Below are positions 50,156-59,630 of a stretch of 64,000 bases of DNA, piece after piece. Position 1 is the stretch's first letter, and every line of letters begins with the position of its first letter. A model generated the notes under the pieces. That model ran no database searches. It was not told where the DNA came from and saw only the letters and a list, made by a program, of their open reading frames with translations. Made by a program: the position numbers and the translations under genes. The stretch lies in assembly GCA_002842215.1 (NCBI GenBank), contig PHCC01000004.1, forward strand, positions 112,007-176,006. Reading direction: 5' to 3'. The DNA is from Betaproteobacteria bacterium HGW-Betaproteobacteria-9 (lineage in GTDB: Bacteria; Pseudomonadota; Gammaproteobacteria; Burkholderiales; Burkholderiaceae_C).

Positions 50156-51271
50156 ATGAAAACACCGCATTTTGTCTTTGCCATGACCGCCGCGCTGGCA
50201 CTGGCCGCCTGCTCGCGGCCGGAAGCGCCCCAGGAGCCGATCCGCTCGGTCAAGCTGATCACCGTGGTGGCCGCGGGCGTGGGCGCTCAAAGCGAGTACG
50301 CCGGTGAGGTCCGGGCCCGGGTCGAGTCGCGGCTCGGCTTCCGGGTCGGGGGCAAGCTGCTGCAGCGCCCGGCCGAGGTGGGCCAGCGCGTGAAGCCTGG
50401 GCAGTTGTTGGCGCAACTGGATGCGAACGACCTGGCCCTGGCCAGCCAGGCCGCACAGGCGCAGGTGAGCGCGGCGCAGACGCAGCGCAATCTGGCCGCG
50501 GCCGACCTGAAGCGTTTCACCGATCTGAAGGCCCAGGGCTTTGTGAGCGGGGCTGAAATCGAGCGCCGCCAGGCCACGCTGCAGGCCACCGAAGCCAGTC
50601 TGCGCCAGGCCCAGGCGCAGGGCGCGGTGCAGGGCAACCAGGCCGCTTACACCCGCTTGCTGGCCGATGCGGCCGGCGTGGTGCTGGCCGTGGAGGCCGA
50701 GGTGGGCCAGGTGGTGGCCGCGGGCACGCCGGTGGTGCGCCTGGCGCGCGATGGCGCCCGCGATGTGGTGTTTGCCGTGCCGGAAGACCGGCTGGCGCAG
50801 TTGCGCGTGGGCCAGGCTGCGCAGGTGCGCCTGTGGGCGACGGCCACGGGTGCGCCCGGCGACGGAGCCCCGCTCGGGGGCGTGGTGCGTGAGGTGGCGG
50901 CGAGCGCAGACTCGGCCACACGCACCTACCAGGTCAAGCTGTCGCTGCCGGACGGGGCGGCGGTGCCCCTGGGTGCGACCGCCTATGTGACACTGGCCAC
51001 GCCGGAAGGCGCCGTGCCCGCGATGATCCAGCTGCCCACCAGCGCGCTGATGGCTTCGGTCTCGGGCGAGCCGAACGGCAGCGCGGTCTGGGTGTTCGAC
51101 GCCGCGAGCCAGACCGTGCAGCCGCGCCCGGTGGTGGTGGCGGGGGCCAATGGCAACCTGATCGTGATCGCCGAGGGCCTGAAGCCGGGCGAAGAGGTGG
51201 TGGCTGCGGGCACGCATGTGCTCTCGCCGGGGCAGAAGGTGACGCGTTTCGCCGCACCCGCTGCGCAGTGA
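50156..51271 (+). CDS. RND periplasmic adaptor lipoprotein (second system)
   Basis: 371 residues. Lipobox LALAAC with lipidated Cys19. Barrel-sandwich half (VRARVESRLGFRVGGKLLQRPAEVGQRVKPGQLLAQLD), helical hairpin (NDLALASQAAQAQVSAAQTQ), second half (LLADAAGVVLAVEAEVGQVV), beta-barrel and membrane-proximal domain (VVVAGANGNLIVIAEGLKPGEEVVAAG). It is AcrA/MexA-like. It is followed after 7 bases by its pump gene. Confidence 0.92.
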   Translation: MKTPHFVFAMTAALALAACSRPEAPQEPIRSVKLITVVAAGVGAQSEYAGEVRARVESRLGFRVGGKLLQRPAEVGQRVKPGQLLAQLDANDLALASQAAQAQVSAAQTQRNLAAADLKRFTDLKAQGFVSGAEIERRQATLQATEASLRQAQAQGAVQGNQAAYTRLLADAAGVVLAVEAEVGQVVAAGTPVVRLARDGARDVVFAVPEDRLAQLRVGQAAQVRLWATATGAPGDGAPLGGVVREVAASADSATRTYQVKLSLPDGAAVPLGATAYVTLATPEGAVPAMIQLPTSALMASVSGEPNGSAVWVFDAASQTVQPRPVVVAGANGNLIVIAEGLKPGEEVVAAGTHVLSPGQKVTRFAAPAAQ

Positions 51272-51278
51272 GGACGGC

Positions 51279-54200
51279 ATGAGCGATCACCACCCGAACC
51301 CCGCCGACGGGGCCCGCTCCTGGGTCTCGCGATTCAACCTCTCGCAGTGGGCACTGGACCACCAGGCCTTCACCCGCTACCTGATGATCGTGCTGATGCT
51401 GCTGGGCGTGGCGGCCTACTTCCAGCTCGGGCAGGACGAAGACCCGCCCTTCACCTTCCGCGCCATGGTGGTGCGCGCCTACTGGCCGGGTGCCACGGCG
51501 CAGCAGATGGCCGAGCAGGTGAGCGACCGCATCGAGAAGACGCTGCAGGAGGTGCCCTACGCCGACAAGATCCGCAGCTACTCCAAGCCGGGTGAGTCGG
51601 TGGTGCTGTTCCAGGTCAAGGACTCGTCGCCGCCGGACGAGGTACAGCAGATCTGGTACACGACGCGCAAGAAGATCGGCGACATGCGCAGCACGTTGCC
51701 GCAGGGTGTGGTCGGGCCGTTCTTCAACGACGAATTTGGCGATGTCTTCGGTGTCATCTACGCGCTGCAGGGCGAGGGCTTTTCGCCCGCCGATCTGAAG
51801 CAGGTGGCCGACGACGTGCGCCAGCGCCTGCTGCGCGTGAAAGACGTGAACAAGGTCGAGCTGTTTGGCGTGCAGGATGAAAAGCTGTACGTCGAGATCT
51901 CGCAGAAGCGCCTGGCGGTGCTGGGGCTGGACATGCCCCAGGTGCTGGCCGCGCTGGGCCAGCAGAACGCGGTCGAATCGGCGGGCGCGGTGCAGGCGCC
52001 GGGCGACGCGGTGCAGGTGCGGGTGGGCGGTGCGTTCAACTCGTCGGAACAGCTGCGCGCCATGCCGATCCGCGCCGCCAATAGCACACAACTGCGGCTG
52101 GGCGACATCGCCGACATCCACCTGGGTTATGCGGATCCGGTGCAGGTGAAGGTGCGGCACAACGGGGAAGACAGCATCGCGCTGGGCATCTCCATGGCCA
52201 AGGGCGGCGACATCATCGCACTGGGCGAGGCCCTGAAAGGCGCGGTGATCGACATTGAGGCGCACCTGCCCGCCGGCATGAAGCTGGTGCAGGTGCAGGA
52301 CCAGCCGACCGCGGTGGCGCGTTCGGTGAGCGAATTCGTCAAGGTGCTGATCGAGGCCGTGGTGATCGTGCTCGCGGTGAGCTTCCTGGCGCTCGGTCTG
52401 CACAAGCGCCCGGGTGGCCGTGGCCTGCGCCGCTATGTGCTGGACGTGCGCCCTGGCCTGGTGGTGTTCATCACCATCCCGCTGGTGCTGGCCATCACCT
52501 TCCTGGCCATGCAGTACTGGGGCATCGGCCTGCACAAGATCTCGCTCGGTTCGCTGATCATCGCGCTGGGCCTGTTGGTGGACGACGCGATCATCGCGGT
52601 GGAAATGATGGTGCGCAAGCTCGAAGAGGGCTACACCATGATGAAGGCGGCGACCTTCACCTGGGACGCCACCGCCATGCCCATGCTCACCGGCACCCTG
52701 ATCACCGCGGCCGGCTTCCTGCCCATCGGCATGGCGAACTCCACCGTGGGCGAATACACCTTTGCCATCTTCGCGGTCACGGTGATCGCGCTGGTGCTGT
52801 CGTGGATCGTGGCGGTGATGTTCGTGCCTTACCTGGGTGTGAGGCTGCTCAAGGTCAAGCCCCATGTGGGCCCGGCACACGAAGTGTTTGACGGTCCGTT
52901 CTATGTGCGCTTCCGCGCGCTGGTCAACTGGTGCGTGCAGCACCGCTGGATCACCATCGGCCTGACCATCGCCACCTTTGTGCTCGGCATGGTGGGCATG
53001 GGCAAGGTGCAGCAGCAGTTCTTCCCCGATTCGAGCCGCCCCGAGATCCTGATGGACGTGTGGCTGCCCGAGGGCAGCAGCATCACAGCCATGGACGAGG
53101 TGAGCCAGCGGCTGGAGAACCGCCTGGCGCGCGAGAGCGGTGTGACCAGCGTGACGAGCTGGGTGGGCTCGGGTGTGCCGCGTTTCTACCTGCCGATCGA
53201 CCAGATCTTTCCGCAGTCCAACGTGTCGCAATTGATCGTGTTGCCTCAGGATCTCGCCACCCGCGAAACGCTGCGCAAGAAGCTGCCGGCCCTGCTGGCC
53301 ACGGAGTTCCCCGAGGTGCGCGGGCGCGTGAAACTGCTGGCCAACGGGCCGCCGGTGCCGTACCCGGTGCAGTTCCGCGTCGTCGGGCCCGACCCCGCGG
53401 TGCTGCGCGGTCTGGCCGATGAGGTGAAGGCCGCGATGCGCCAGAGCCCGAACACGCGCGGCGTGAACGACAACTGGAACGAGTCGGTCAAGGTGCTGCG
53501 CCTGGAGGTGGACCAGGCCAAGGCGCGCGCGCTCGGCGTGAGCAGCCAGTCCATTGCGCAGGCCTCGCGCACCAACCTCACGGGCAGCACCGTGGGCCAG
53601 TACCGCGACGGTGACAAGCTGATCGACATCGTGTTGCGCCAGCCGCTGGACGAGCGCAACTCCCTCTCTGCCCTGGGCAACGGCTACCTGCCCACCGCCA
53701 GCGGCAAGAACATCCCGCTGCTGCAGATCGCGCGGCCGGTACCGGGATGGGAGCCAGGTGTGATCTGGCGCGAGAACCGCGACTACGCGATCACCGTTCA
53801 GAGCGATGTGGTCGAGGGCCTGCAGGGCGCCACCGTCACCGCCGAGCTGCAGCCCGCCTTGAAGCAGATCAGCGACAGCTGGGCCGGCCGCGGTCTGGCG
53901 GGCTACCAGGTGCAGGTGGCCGGCGCGGTGGAGGAAAGCAGCAAGGGTTCGTCGTCGATCGCCGCCGGCATCCCCATCATGCTGTTCATCACCTTCACGC
54001 TGCTGATGCTGCAGCTGCAGAGCTTCAGTCGTTCGGTGTTGGTGTTCCTGACCGGCCCGCTGGGCCTGGCCGGCGTGGCCGGCGCGCTGCTGCTGCTGAA
54101 CCGGCCGTTCGGTTTCGTGGCCCTGCTGGGCGTGATCGCACTCATGGGCATGATCCAGCGCAACTCGGTGATCCTGATCGACCAGATCGAGCAGGACCGT

Positions 54201-54428
54201 GCGCGCGGCGTGCCGGCCTGGGACGCGATCGTTGAAGCCGCTGTGCGCCGCATGCGGCCCATTGTGCTCACCGCTGCAGCGGCCGTGCTGGCCATGATCC
54301 CGCTCTCGCGCAGCGTGTTCTGGGGGCCGATGGCCGTGGCCATCATGGGCGGTTTGATCGTGGCCACCGTTTTGACCTTGCTGGCCTTGCCTGCCATGTA
54401 CGCGGCCTGGTTCCGGGTCAGGCGGTAA
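51279..54428 (+). CDS. RND efflux permease (second system)
   Basis: 1049 residues, 12 helices and two periplasmic loops. Helix 4 relay pair in IALGLLVDDAIIAVEM. The N terminus FNLSQWALDHQAFTRYLMIVLMLLG and QLGQDEDPPFTFRAMVVRAYWPGAT differ from AcrB and resemble the pump group that lacks a clear drug assignment. It has an adaptor but no outer-membrane factor nearby. It is followed by a G/C-rich repeat region. Confidence 0.93.
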   Translation: MSDHHPNPADGARSWVSRFNLSQWALDHQAFTRYLMIVLMLLGVAAYFQLGQDEDPPFTFRAMVVRAYWPGATAQQMAEQVSDRIEKTLQEVPYADKIRSYSKPGESVVLFQVKDSSPPDEVQQIWYTTRKKIGDMRSTLPQGVVGPFFNDEFGDVFGVIYALQGEGFSPADLKQVADDVRQRLLRVKDVNKVELFGVQDEKLYVEISQKRLAVLGLDMPQVLAALGQQNAVESAGAVQAPGDAVQVRVGGAFNSSEQLRAMPIRAANSTQLRLGDIADIHLGYADPVQVKVRHNGEDSIALGISMAKGGDIIALGEALKGAVIDIEAHLPAGMKLVQVQDQPTAVARSVSEFVKVLIEAVVIVLAVSFLALGLHKRPGGRGLRRYVLDVRPGLVVFITIPLVLAITFLAMQYWGIGLHKISLGSLIIALGLLVDDAIIAVEMMVRKLEEGYTMMKAATFTWDATAMPMLTGTLITAAGFLPIGMANSTVGEYTFAIFAVTVIALVLSWIVAVMFVPYLGVRLLKVKPHVGPAHEVFDGPFYVRFRALVNWCVQHRWITIGLTIATFVLGMVGMGKVQQQFFPDSSRPEILMDVWLPEGSSITAMDEVSQRLENRLARESGVTSVTSWVGSGVPRFYLPIDQIFPQSNVSQLIVLPQDLATRETLRKKLPALLATEFPEVRGRVKLLANGPPVPYPVQFRVVGPDPAVLRGLADEVKAAMRQSPNTRGVNDNWNESVKVLRLEVDQAKARALGVSSQSIAQASRTNLTGSTVGQYRDGDKLIDIVLRQPLDERNSLSALGNGYLPTASGKNIPLLQIARPVPGWEPGVIWRENRDYAITVQSDVVEGLQGATVTAELQPALKQISDSWAGRGLAGYQVQVAGAVEESSKGSSSIAAGIPIMLFITFTLLMLQLQSFSRSVLVFLTGPLGLAGVAGALLLLNRPFGFVALLGVIALMGMIQRNSVILIDQIEQDRARGVPAWDAIVEAAVRRMRPIVLTAAAAVLAMIPLSRSVFWGPMAVAIMGGLIVATVLTLLALPAMYAAWFRVRR

Positions 54429-54429
54429 C

Positions 54430-54592
54430 ACCCCCGCGTCGCCTGCGGCGTGCCTTGCAGGCCGCAGCATCGCCAGTAGCGATGCTTCTTCGGGCTGTCC
54501 AAGCCTGCGCAGGCAGGCTCGGAGCCGCGGCCCTCAGCCCCCTTCAGGGTGCAACACCTGCGGCCGGGCAAAGCCCGTTCCGCGGTGTTCTG
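54430..54592. repeat. Dispersed hairpin repeat, copy 3, with further palindromes
   Basis: Contains GCATCGC-CAGTA-GCGATGC (54467-54485, followed by TTCTT, a possible weak terminator for the pump gene), GCCTGCGCAGGC, CCCCCTTCAGGG and CGGCCGGGCAAAGCCCGTTC. The hairpin CGGGC-AAA-GCCCG at 54565-54577 corresponds to CCGGC-AAA-GCCGG of copies 1 and 2. Confidence 0.65.
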
Positions 54593-54626
54593 GTGGAAAC
54601 GCCTGGCGCTGACGCCACAATGTTGC

Positions 54627-55526
54627 ATGCGCCTCAGACACATCGAAGTTTTCAACGCCGTCATGCTCACCGGCAGCGTGAGTGCGGCGGCCCGCATGAT
54701 CAACGTCACGCAGCCGGCCGTCAGCCGCACGCTGCAACACGCCGAGCTGCAGCTCGGCTTCCAGCTCTTCCAGCGCGAGGGCGGGCGGCTGCGGCCGACG
54801 GTGGAGGCGCAGGCGCTTTATCCGCACATCGAACGCCTCTTCAACCAGCTCGAGGATGTGCAACGCCTCTCGGCCAGCCTCAAGGCCGGGCGCGGCAAGG
54901 GCGAGCTGCGTGTGCTCACCGTGCTGGCGCTGAGCTACGAGATATTTCCCCGGGCCATGCGGCTGTTTCGCGAGAAACATCCTGCCGTGGTGGTGCACCA
55001 CGAGGCGCTGCACTCGCCGCAGATCGTCTCTTCGCTGGTGCTGCAGGAGGCCGATGTGGGTTACGTCTTCAGCGCCGTTTCCCACCCCGCGCTGGCGCAG
55101 GAACAGCTGGCGCAACGGCGCGTGGTCTGCGTGGTGCCCAAGGGACTGCTGCCCGCCCGACAGCTCAAGGCCGGGACCATCACCCTGGCCCAGCTGTCCA
55201 CGCTGCCGGTGATCGCGCTCGACGGGCAGGACCCGCTGGGCATCCTGCTCGCGCACGCCGTGCGCGACAGTGGCGCCGGCCTGCAGGAGGTGATGACCGT
55301 GCAGACCTACCACGCTGCACTGGCGCTGGCGCACCATGGCGTGGGCGTGGCCCTGGTGGAAGGCTGCACCGCGGCCTCCGCCGATCCCGAGCGGGTGGAC
55401 GTGCTGATGCTCGAACCCGAGTTGCCCACCACCGTGCACATGCTGCGCCCCATGGCGCGACCGAATTCGCTGACCACGCGCGCCTTCACGCGCTGCATGC
55501 AGCAGGCACTGCAGCAGGTGGGATAA
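54627..55526 (+). CDS. LysR-family transcriptional regulator
   Basis: 299 residues. N-terminal winged helix RHIEVFNAVMLTGSVSAAARMINVTQPAVSRTLQHAELQLGF (residues 4-45) and a two-lobed effector domain (LRVLTVLALSYEIFPRAMRLF, then LALAHHGVGVALVEG). It converges on the D-amino-acid dehydrogenase-like gene (9-bp gap). It probably controls the divergent oxidase and aminotransferase genes; the effector is unknown. Confidence 0.92.
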   Translation: MRLRHIEVFNAVMLTGSVSAAARMINVTQPAVSRTLQHAELQLGFQLFQREGGRLRPTVEAQALYPHIERLFNQLEDVQRLSASLKAGRGKGELRVLTVLALSYEIFPRAMRLFREKHPAVVVHHEALHSPQIVSSLVLQEADVGYVFSAVSHPALAQEQLAQRRVVCVVPKGLLPARQLKAGTITLAQLSTLPVIALDGQDPLGILLAHAVRDSGAGLQEVMTVQTYHAALALAHHGVGVALVEGCTAASADPERVDVLMLEPELPTTVHMLRPMARPNSLTTRAFTRCMQQALQQVG

Positions 55527-55535
55527 GGCAGCGCC

Positions 55536-56771
55536 CTACACGTTCAGCGCGCTGGCCACGCGCCGCGCGCTGCCGAACGCCAGCGTGAAACCCAGGGCGC
55601 CGTGACCGGTGTTGAACAGCAGGTTGGCGGGCGAACCCGGCAGCCGCCCCAGCACCGGCAGTCCGGTGGGCGTGGCCGGTCGCAGGCCGGCCCAGGGCTG
55701 GACATCATCGAATCCGCCGGCATGCGGGAACAGTGCGCGCGTGCTGGCCACGAGCGACGCGATGCGGTCGGCGGGAATGGCCCGGTCGTGGCCCACCAGT
55801 TCGGCCATGCCCGCCACGCGCAAGCGGTTCCCGATGCGGGCGAACACCACCTTGCGCGCGGCGTCGGTCACGTTCACGCGCGGTGCCGCGCCAGCGGCCT
55901 CGCTGGCCTGCAGGGTGATGCTGTAACCCTTCAAGGGATAAACCGGTACGTCCAGCCCCAGCGGGGCGGCCAGCCGGCGCGAGCCGCTGCCGAGTGCGAC
56001 CACGAAGGCATCGGCCTCGATGGGCCCCGCGCGGGTTTCGGCGGCCACGATGCGCGTGCCCACGCGCACCAAGCGCGTGACCTCGGTCTGGAACATGAAA
56101 CGCACGCCGAGCGCCTGCAGGCGGTACTGCAGCGCCTCGCACACCTTGAAGCAATCGGCGGCGCACTCGCTCGGCGTGTGGATGGCACCCGCGAAATGGG
56201 CCGCGTGATGGGCGAGTGCGGGCTCGATCGCCACCGCCTCCGCCGGCGACAGGGCGTGCTGCACCGTGCCCAGGTGGCGTTGCAGCGCCATCTGCCGGCG
56301 CGCGCCAGCGAAGGCCGACGCGTCGGGGTAGAGCACCAGCTTGCCGGTGGCGGAGAAGTCGCAGGCCAGTGCCTCTTGCGCCATCAGCTGCTCGAAGGCG
56401 GCGCGGCTCTCGGCCGCCAGCGTGAGCAGGCTGGCCGTGGTGCGGCGCGAGACGCTGCCGCGGCACGCGGCCAGGAACCGCAGGCCCCAGGCCCATTGGT
56501 GCGGGTCCATGCGCAGGCGGAATTTCAGGGGCGAGTCGGACGCGAGCAGCAGTTTGGGCAACTGCAGCCACAGGGCAGGGTCTGCCAGTGGTTGCACGTA
56601 GGAATAGCTGAGTTGTGCGCCGTTGGCACCGCTGGCGCCAGCGCCGGTCTGCGCGCTGTCGACCACGGTCACCTGGTGGCCGTCGCGGTGCAGTTGCCAG
56701 GCCGTGGCCAGACCGACGATGCCGGCGCCGAGCACGCAGACGTGCTGCATGGGAGGAGGGTTGTAGCTCAT
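55536..56771 (-). CDS. FAD-dependent oxidoreductase, DadA (D-amino-acid dehydrogenase)-like
   Basis: About 411 residues. N-terminal Rossmann motif VCVLGAGIVGLATAWQLHRDGHQVTVVD, the DadA-like GANGAQLSYSYVQPLADP, and a C terminus QPWAGLRPATPTGLPVLGRLPGSPANLLFNTGHGALGFT. Members oxidise D-amino acids (DadA) or sarcosine-like secondary amines. It stands opposite the aminotransferase gene (194-bp divergent gap), fitting D-amino-acid catabolism. ATG 56771 is chosen; GTG 56780 and ATG 56750 are also in frame. Confidence 0.85.
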   Translation of the reverse strand: MSYNPPPMQHVCVLGAGIVGLATAWQLHRDGHQVTVVDSAQTGAGASGANGAQLSYSYVQPLADPALWLQLPKLLLASDSPLKFRLRMDPHQWAWGLRFLAACRGSVSRRTTASLLTLAAESRAAFEQLMAQEALACDFSATGKLVLYPDASAFAGARRQMALQRHLGTVQHALSPAEAVAIEPALAHHAAHFAGAIHTPSECAADCFKVCEALQYRLQALGVRFMFQTEVTRLVRVGTRIVAAETRAGPIEADAFVVALGSGSRRLAAPLGLDVPVYPLKGYSITLQASEAAGAAPRVNVTDAARKVVFARIGNRLRVAGMAELVGHDRAIPADRIASLVASTRALFPHAGGFDDVQPWAGLRPATPTGLPVLGRLPGSPANLLFNTGHGALGFTLAFGSARRVASALNV

Positions 56772-56965
56772 GGCCCCCACTGTAGGCAGAAGGCGGCGTT
56801 TTGAAAAATGCCCTTCTCATCGACGACCATGCCCGCAACTCATAGGGGCCACTGGTGCGATGCAACCATAAACCGCGGGCATGGGACGGGAACAAAAAAG
56901 CATTCCCGGCGGCGGGCGCTGCTCCGTAAACTGCGCAGACCGTCCTTTCCATCTTTCGTTGCCGC

Positions 56966-58303
56966 ATGAATCCCACCCACGTTTTCCATCGCCAGTTGCA
57001 CCACGATCTGCCCGTGGCCGTGAGCGGACAAGGCATCACCCTCACCGATGCACAAGGCAAGTCCTACCTGGATGCTTCCGGCGGTGCAGCGGTCTCGTGC
57101 CTGGGCCATGGCCACCCCGACGTGATCGCAGCCATGCATGCGCAGATCGATCGGCTGGCCTACGCCCACACCAGTTTCTTCACCACCGCCGTGGTCGAAG
57201 AACTGGCCGATGTGCTGATCGAATCCGCCCCGGCCGGCATGAGCCACGTGTATTTCGTCAGCGGCGGCTCGGAAGCCGTCGAGGCGGCACTCAAAATGGC
57301 GCGGCAGTATTTCGTGGAGATCGGCCAGCCGCAGCGGCGCCACTTCATCGCCCGGCGCCAGAGTTACCACGGCAACACGCTGGGCGCGCTGGCGGTGGGC
57401 GGCAACGCCTGGCGGCGCGAACAGTTCAAACCCTTGCTGATCGACGTGACCCATGTCGCTCCGTGCTACGAATACCGGGACCGGCGGGCCGATGAGACGC
57501 CCGAACAATACGGCGAGCGGCTGGTGGCCGAGTTGTCCGCGGCCATCGACCAGCTCGGCGGCGAGAACGTGATGGCCTTCGTGGCCGAGACCATCGGTGG
57601 CGCCACCGCTGGCGTGCTCACGCCCGTGCCGGGGTACTTCAAGGGCGTGCGCGAGCTGTGCGACCGCCACGGCATCCTGCTCATCCTGGACGAGGTGATG
57701 TGCGGCATGGGCCGCAGTGGCACGCTGCACGCCTGTGAACAGGAGGGCGTGGTGCCCGACCTGCTGACCATCGCCAAGGGCCTCGGTGGCGGTTACCAGC
57801 CCATCGGTGCGGTGCTGGCGCAGGGGCGACTGGTGGAGGCCTTTCGCCAGGGCAGCGGGCTGTTCCAGCATGGCCACACCTACCTGGGCCATGCGGTCGC
57901 CTGTGCGGCGGCGCTGGCGGTGCAGCGCGTGATCCAGCGCGACGAGCTGCTCGACCAGGTGAAGGCGCGCGGGCGTACGCTGCAGACCTTGCTGCAGCAG
58001 GCCTTCAGCGATCACCCGCACGTGGGCGACATCCGCGGGCGCGGCCTGTTCTGGGGCATCGAGCTGGTGGCCGACCGTGCGACCAAGCAGTGGTTCGACC
58101 CGGCGCGGCGCCTGCATGCGCGCATCAAGAGCGAAGCCATGGCCGACGGCCTGATGGTCTATCCCATGGGCGGCACGGTGGACGGGCGCTGCGGCGACCA
58201 CGTGCTGCTGGCACCGCCCTTCATCGCCACCGAAGCCGACCTCGGCCAGATCGTGACGCGCCTGCGCAGCAGCATGGACCGGGCCATGGCCGCGATAGCC
58301 TGA
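56966..58303 (+). CDS. Class III (omega) aminotransferase
   Basis: 445 residues, PLP fold type I. Blocks: YLDASGGAAVSCLGHGHPDVI, FVSGGSEAVEAALKMARQY, the Asp in LILDEVMCGMGRSGT and the PLP Lys in TIAKGLGGGYQPIGA, then THTYLGH-type HGHTYLGHAVACAAAL. The substrate (beta-alanine, taurine, polyamine or other omega-amine) cannot be read off. Its context with an oxidase, TAXI-TRAP transporter and racemase suggests amino-acid breakdown. Confidence 0.9.
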   Translation: MNPTHVFHRQLHHDLPVAVSGQGITLTDAQGKSYLDASGGAAVSCLGHGHPDVIAAMHAQIDRLAYAHTSFFTTAVVEELADVLIESAPAGMSHVYFVSGGSEAVEAALKMARQYFVEIGQPQRRHFIARRQSYHGNTLGALAVGGNAWRREQFKPLLIDVTHVAPCYEYRDRRADETPEQYGERLVAELSAAIDQLGGENVMAFVAETIGGATAGVLTPVPGYFKGVRELCDRHGILLILDEVMCGMGRSGTLHACEQEGVVPDLLTIAKGLGGGYQPIGAVLAQGRLVEAFRQGSGLFQHGHTYLGHAVACAAALAVQRVIQRDELLDQVKARGRTLQTLLQQAFSDHPHVGDIRGRGLFWGIELVADRATKQWFDPARRLHARIKSEAMADGLMVYPMGGTVDGRCGDHVLLAPPFIATEADLGQIVTRLRSSMDRAMAAIA

Positions 58304-58309
58304 GGGGCA

Positions 58310-58339
58310 TTGGCCTACCGCGCCGGCTTGTTGTATAAG
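58310..58339 (+). promoter_or_regulatory. Possible sigma-70 promoter of the TAXI-TRAP genes
   Basis: TTGGCC (58310-58315), 18-base spacer, TATAAG (58334-58339). It starts just after the aminotransferase stop, leaving a leader of about 190 bases before the binding-protein ATG. The -35 is poor. Confidence 0.3.
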
Positions 58340-58535
58340 TTTTCTGACGGAATCATTACAGATGCAATACCCAAGGTGAAACCCGGTCGGACCCCGTGTG
58401 ACAGCGGGGTAGCATCGAGGCTTGCCTTGGACCCGATGGCCCACCCGCTGTGTCCCATGCGGGCTGGCCCATGTCCCTTCCGGTTTCGCCTCACGAGGGC
58501 GCCCGGTTCGTCTCGTTCAATCACAAGGAGTCAGC

Positions 58536-59522
58536 ATGACCATATCCCTGAAAGCCACCGCTTCCCACTTCTCGCTCGCTGCCGCCGTTCTGGCGCTGTC
58601 GGCCCCCCTGGCCCCGGTGCAGGCACAGCAGAAGTTCATGACCATCGGCACGGGTGGCGTGACGGGCGTGTACTACGCCGCGGGCGGTGCCATCTGCAGG
58701 CTGGTCAACAAGGACCGCGCCAAGCACGGCTTTCGCTGCTCGGTGGAGTCCACCGGCGGTTCGGTGGTGAACATCAACACCATCAAGGCGGGCGAACTCG
58801 ATTTCGGCGTGTCCCAGTCGGACGTGCAGTACAACGCTTTCAACGGCGCCAAACAGTTCGAGAAGGACGGCAAGCACACCGACCTGCGCGCGGTGTTCTC
58901 CATCCACCCCGAGCCCTTCACCGTGTTGTCCCGCAAAGAAGCCAACATCACCAAGTTTGACGATCTGAAGGGCAAACGTTTCAACGTCGGCAACCCTGGC
59001 TCGGGCACGCGCGCCGCCATGGACGAATACCTGGCCAGCAGCGGTGGCAAGATCAGCGACTTCGGTCTGGCCGCCGAGCTCAAGGCCGACGAACACGGGG
59101 CCGCGCTGTGCGACAACAAGATCGACGGTTTCTTCTACGGCGTGGGTCACCCCAGCGCCAACATCCAGGACCCGATCACCACCTGCGGCGCCAAGCTCGT
59201 GCCCATGACCGGCCCGGCCGTGGACAAACTGGTCAAGGCCAACAGCTACTACGCCAAGGTCAACATCCCCGGCGGCCTGTACGCCGGACACCCGAACCCC
59301 ACGCCCACCTACGGCGTGCTGGCCTCGTTCGTGACCTCGGCCAAAGTGCCCGACGTGGCGGTGTACGAACTGGTCAAGGCCGTGTTCGAGAACTTCGACG
59401 AGTTCAAGAAACTGCACCCGGCTTTCGTGGGTCTCGATCCGAAAAACATGATCAAGGACGGCCTGTCGGCCCCGCTGCACCCCGGTGCCGTGAAGTACTA
59501 CAAGGAAAAAGGCTGGATGTAA
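58536..59522 (+). CDS. TAXI-family TRAP transporter solute-binding protein
   Basis: 328 residues with a signal peptide ending APVQAQQ. The TAXI signature is [23 protein letters not shown] near residue 37-60; further blocks [17 protein letters not shown] and [16 protein letters not shown] are typical. Several characterised TAXI proteins bind glutamate or dicarboxylates; the ligand here is not known. SD AAGGAG. The permease gene follows after a terminator-like hairpin. Confidence 0.92.
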   Translation: MTISLKATASHFSLAAAVLALSAPLAPVQAQQKFMTIGTGGVTGVYYAAGGAICRLVNKDRAKHGFRCSVESTGGSVVNINTIKAGELDFGVSQSDVQYNAFNGAKQFEKDGKHTDLRAVFSIHPEPFTVLSRKEANITKFDDLKGKRFNVGNPGSGTRAAMDEYLASSGGKISDFGLAAELKADEHGAALCDNKIDGFFYGVGHPSANIQDPITTCGAKLVPMTGPAVDKLVKANSYYAKVNIPGGLYAGHPNPTPTYGVLASFVTSAKVPDVAVYELVKAVFENFDEFKKLHPAFVGLDPKNMIKDGLSAPLHPGAVKYYKEKGWM

Positions 59523-59563
59523 GGTCCTGCTGACCGCCCCGGTCCTCCCGGACTGACGCCGCA

Positions 59564-59593
59564 AAAAAGCTCTGACCCGTCAGGGCTTTTTTG
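59564..59593 (+). terminator. Terminator-like hairpin between TAXI binding protein and TRAP permease
   Basis: AAAAAAGCTCTGA (59564-59576) pairs with TCAGGGCTTTTTT (59581-59593) with a CCCG loop and one mismatch, ending in six Ts. It would reduce read-through into the membrane subunit. Confidence 0.8.
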
Positions 59594-59630
59594 TTGGTCT
59601 CTTTTTCATCACCACAACACACAAGTCCGC

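Noticed and set aside
50934..54470. 1178-codon open frame antisense to the second RND pump
   Set aside because: His/Arg/Gln-rich low-complexity translation typical of the complement of a G/C-rich gene; no domain, and the sense strand encodes a complete RND permease.
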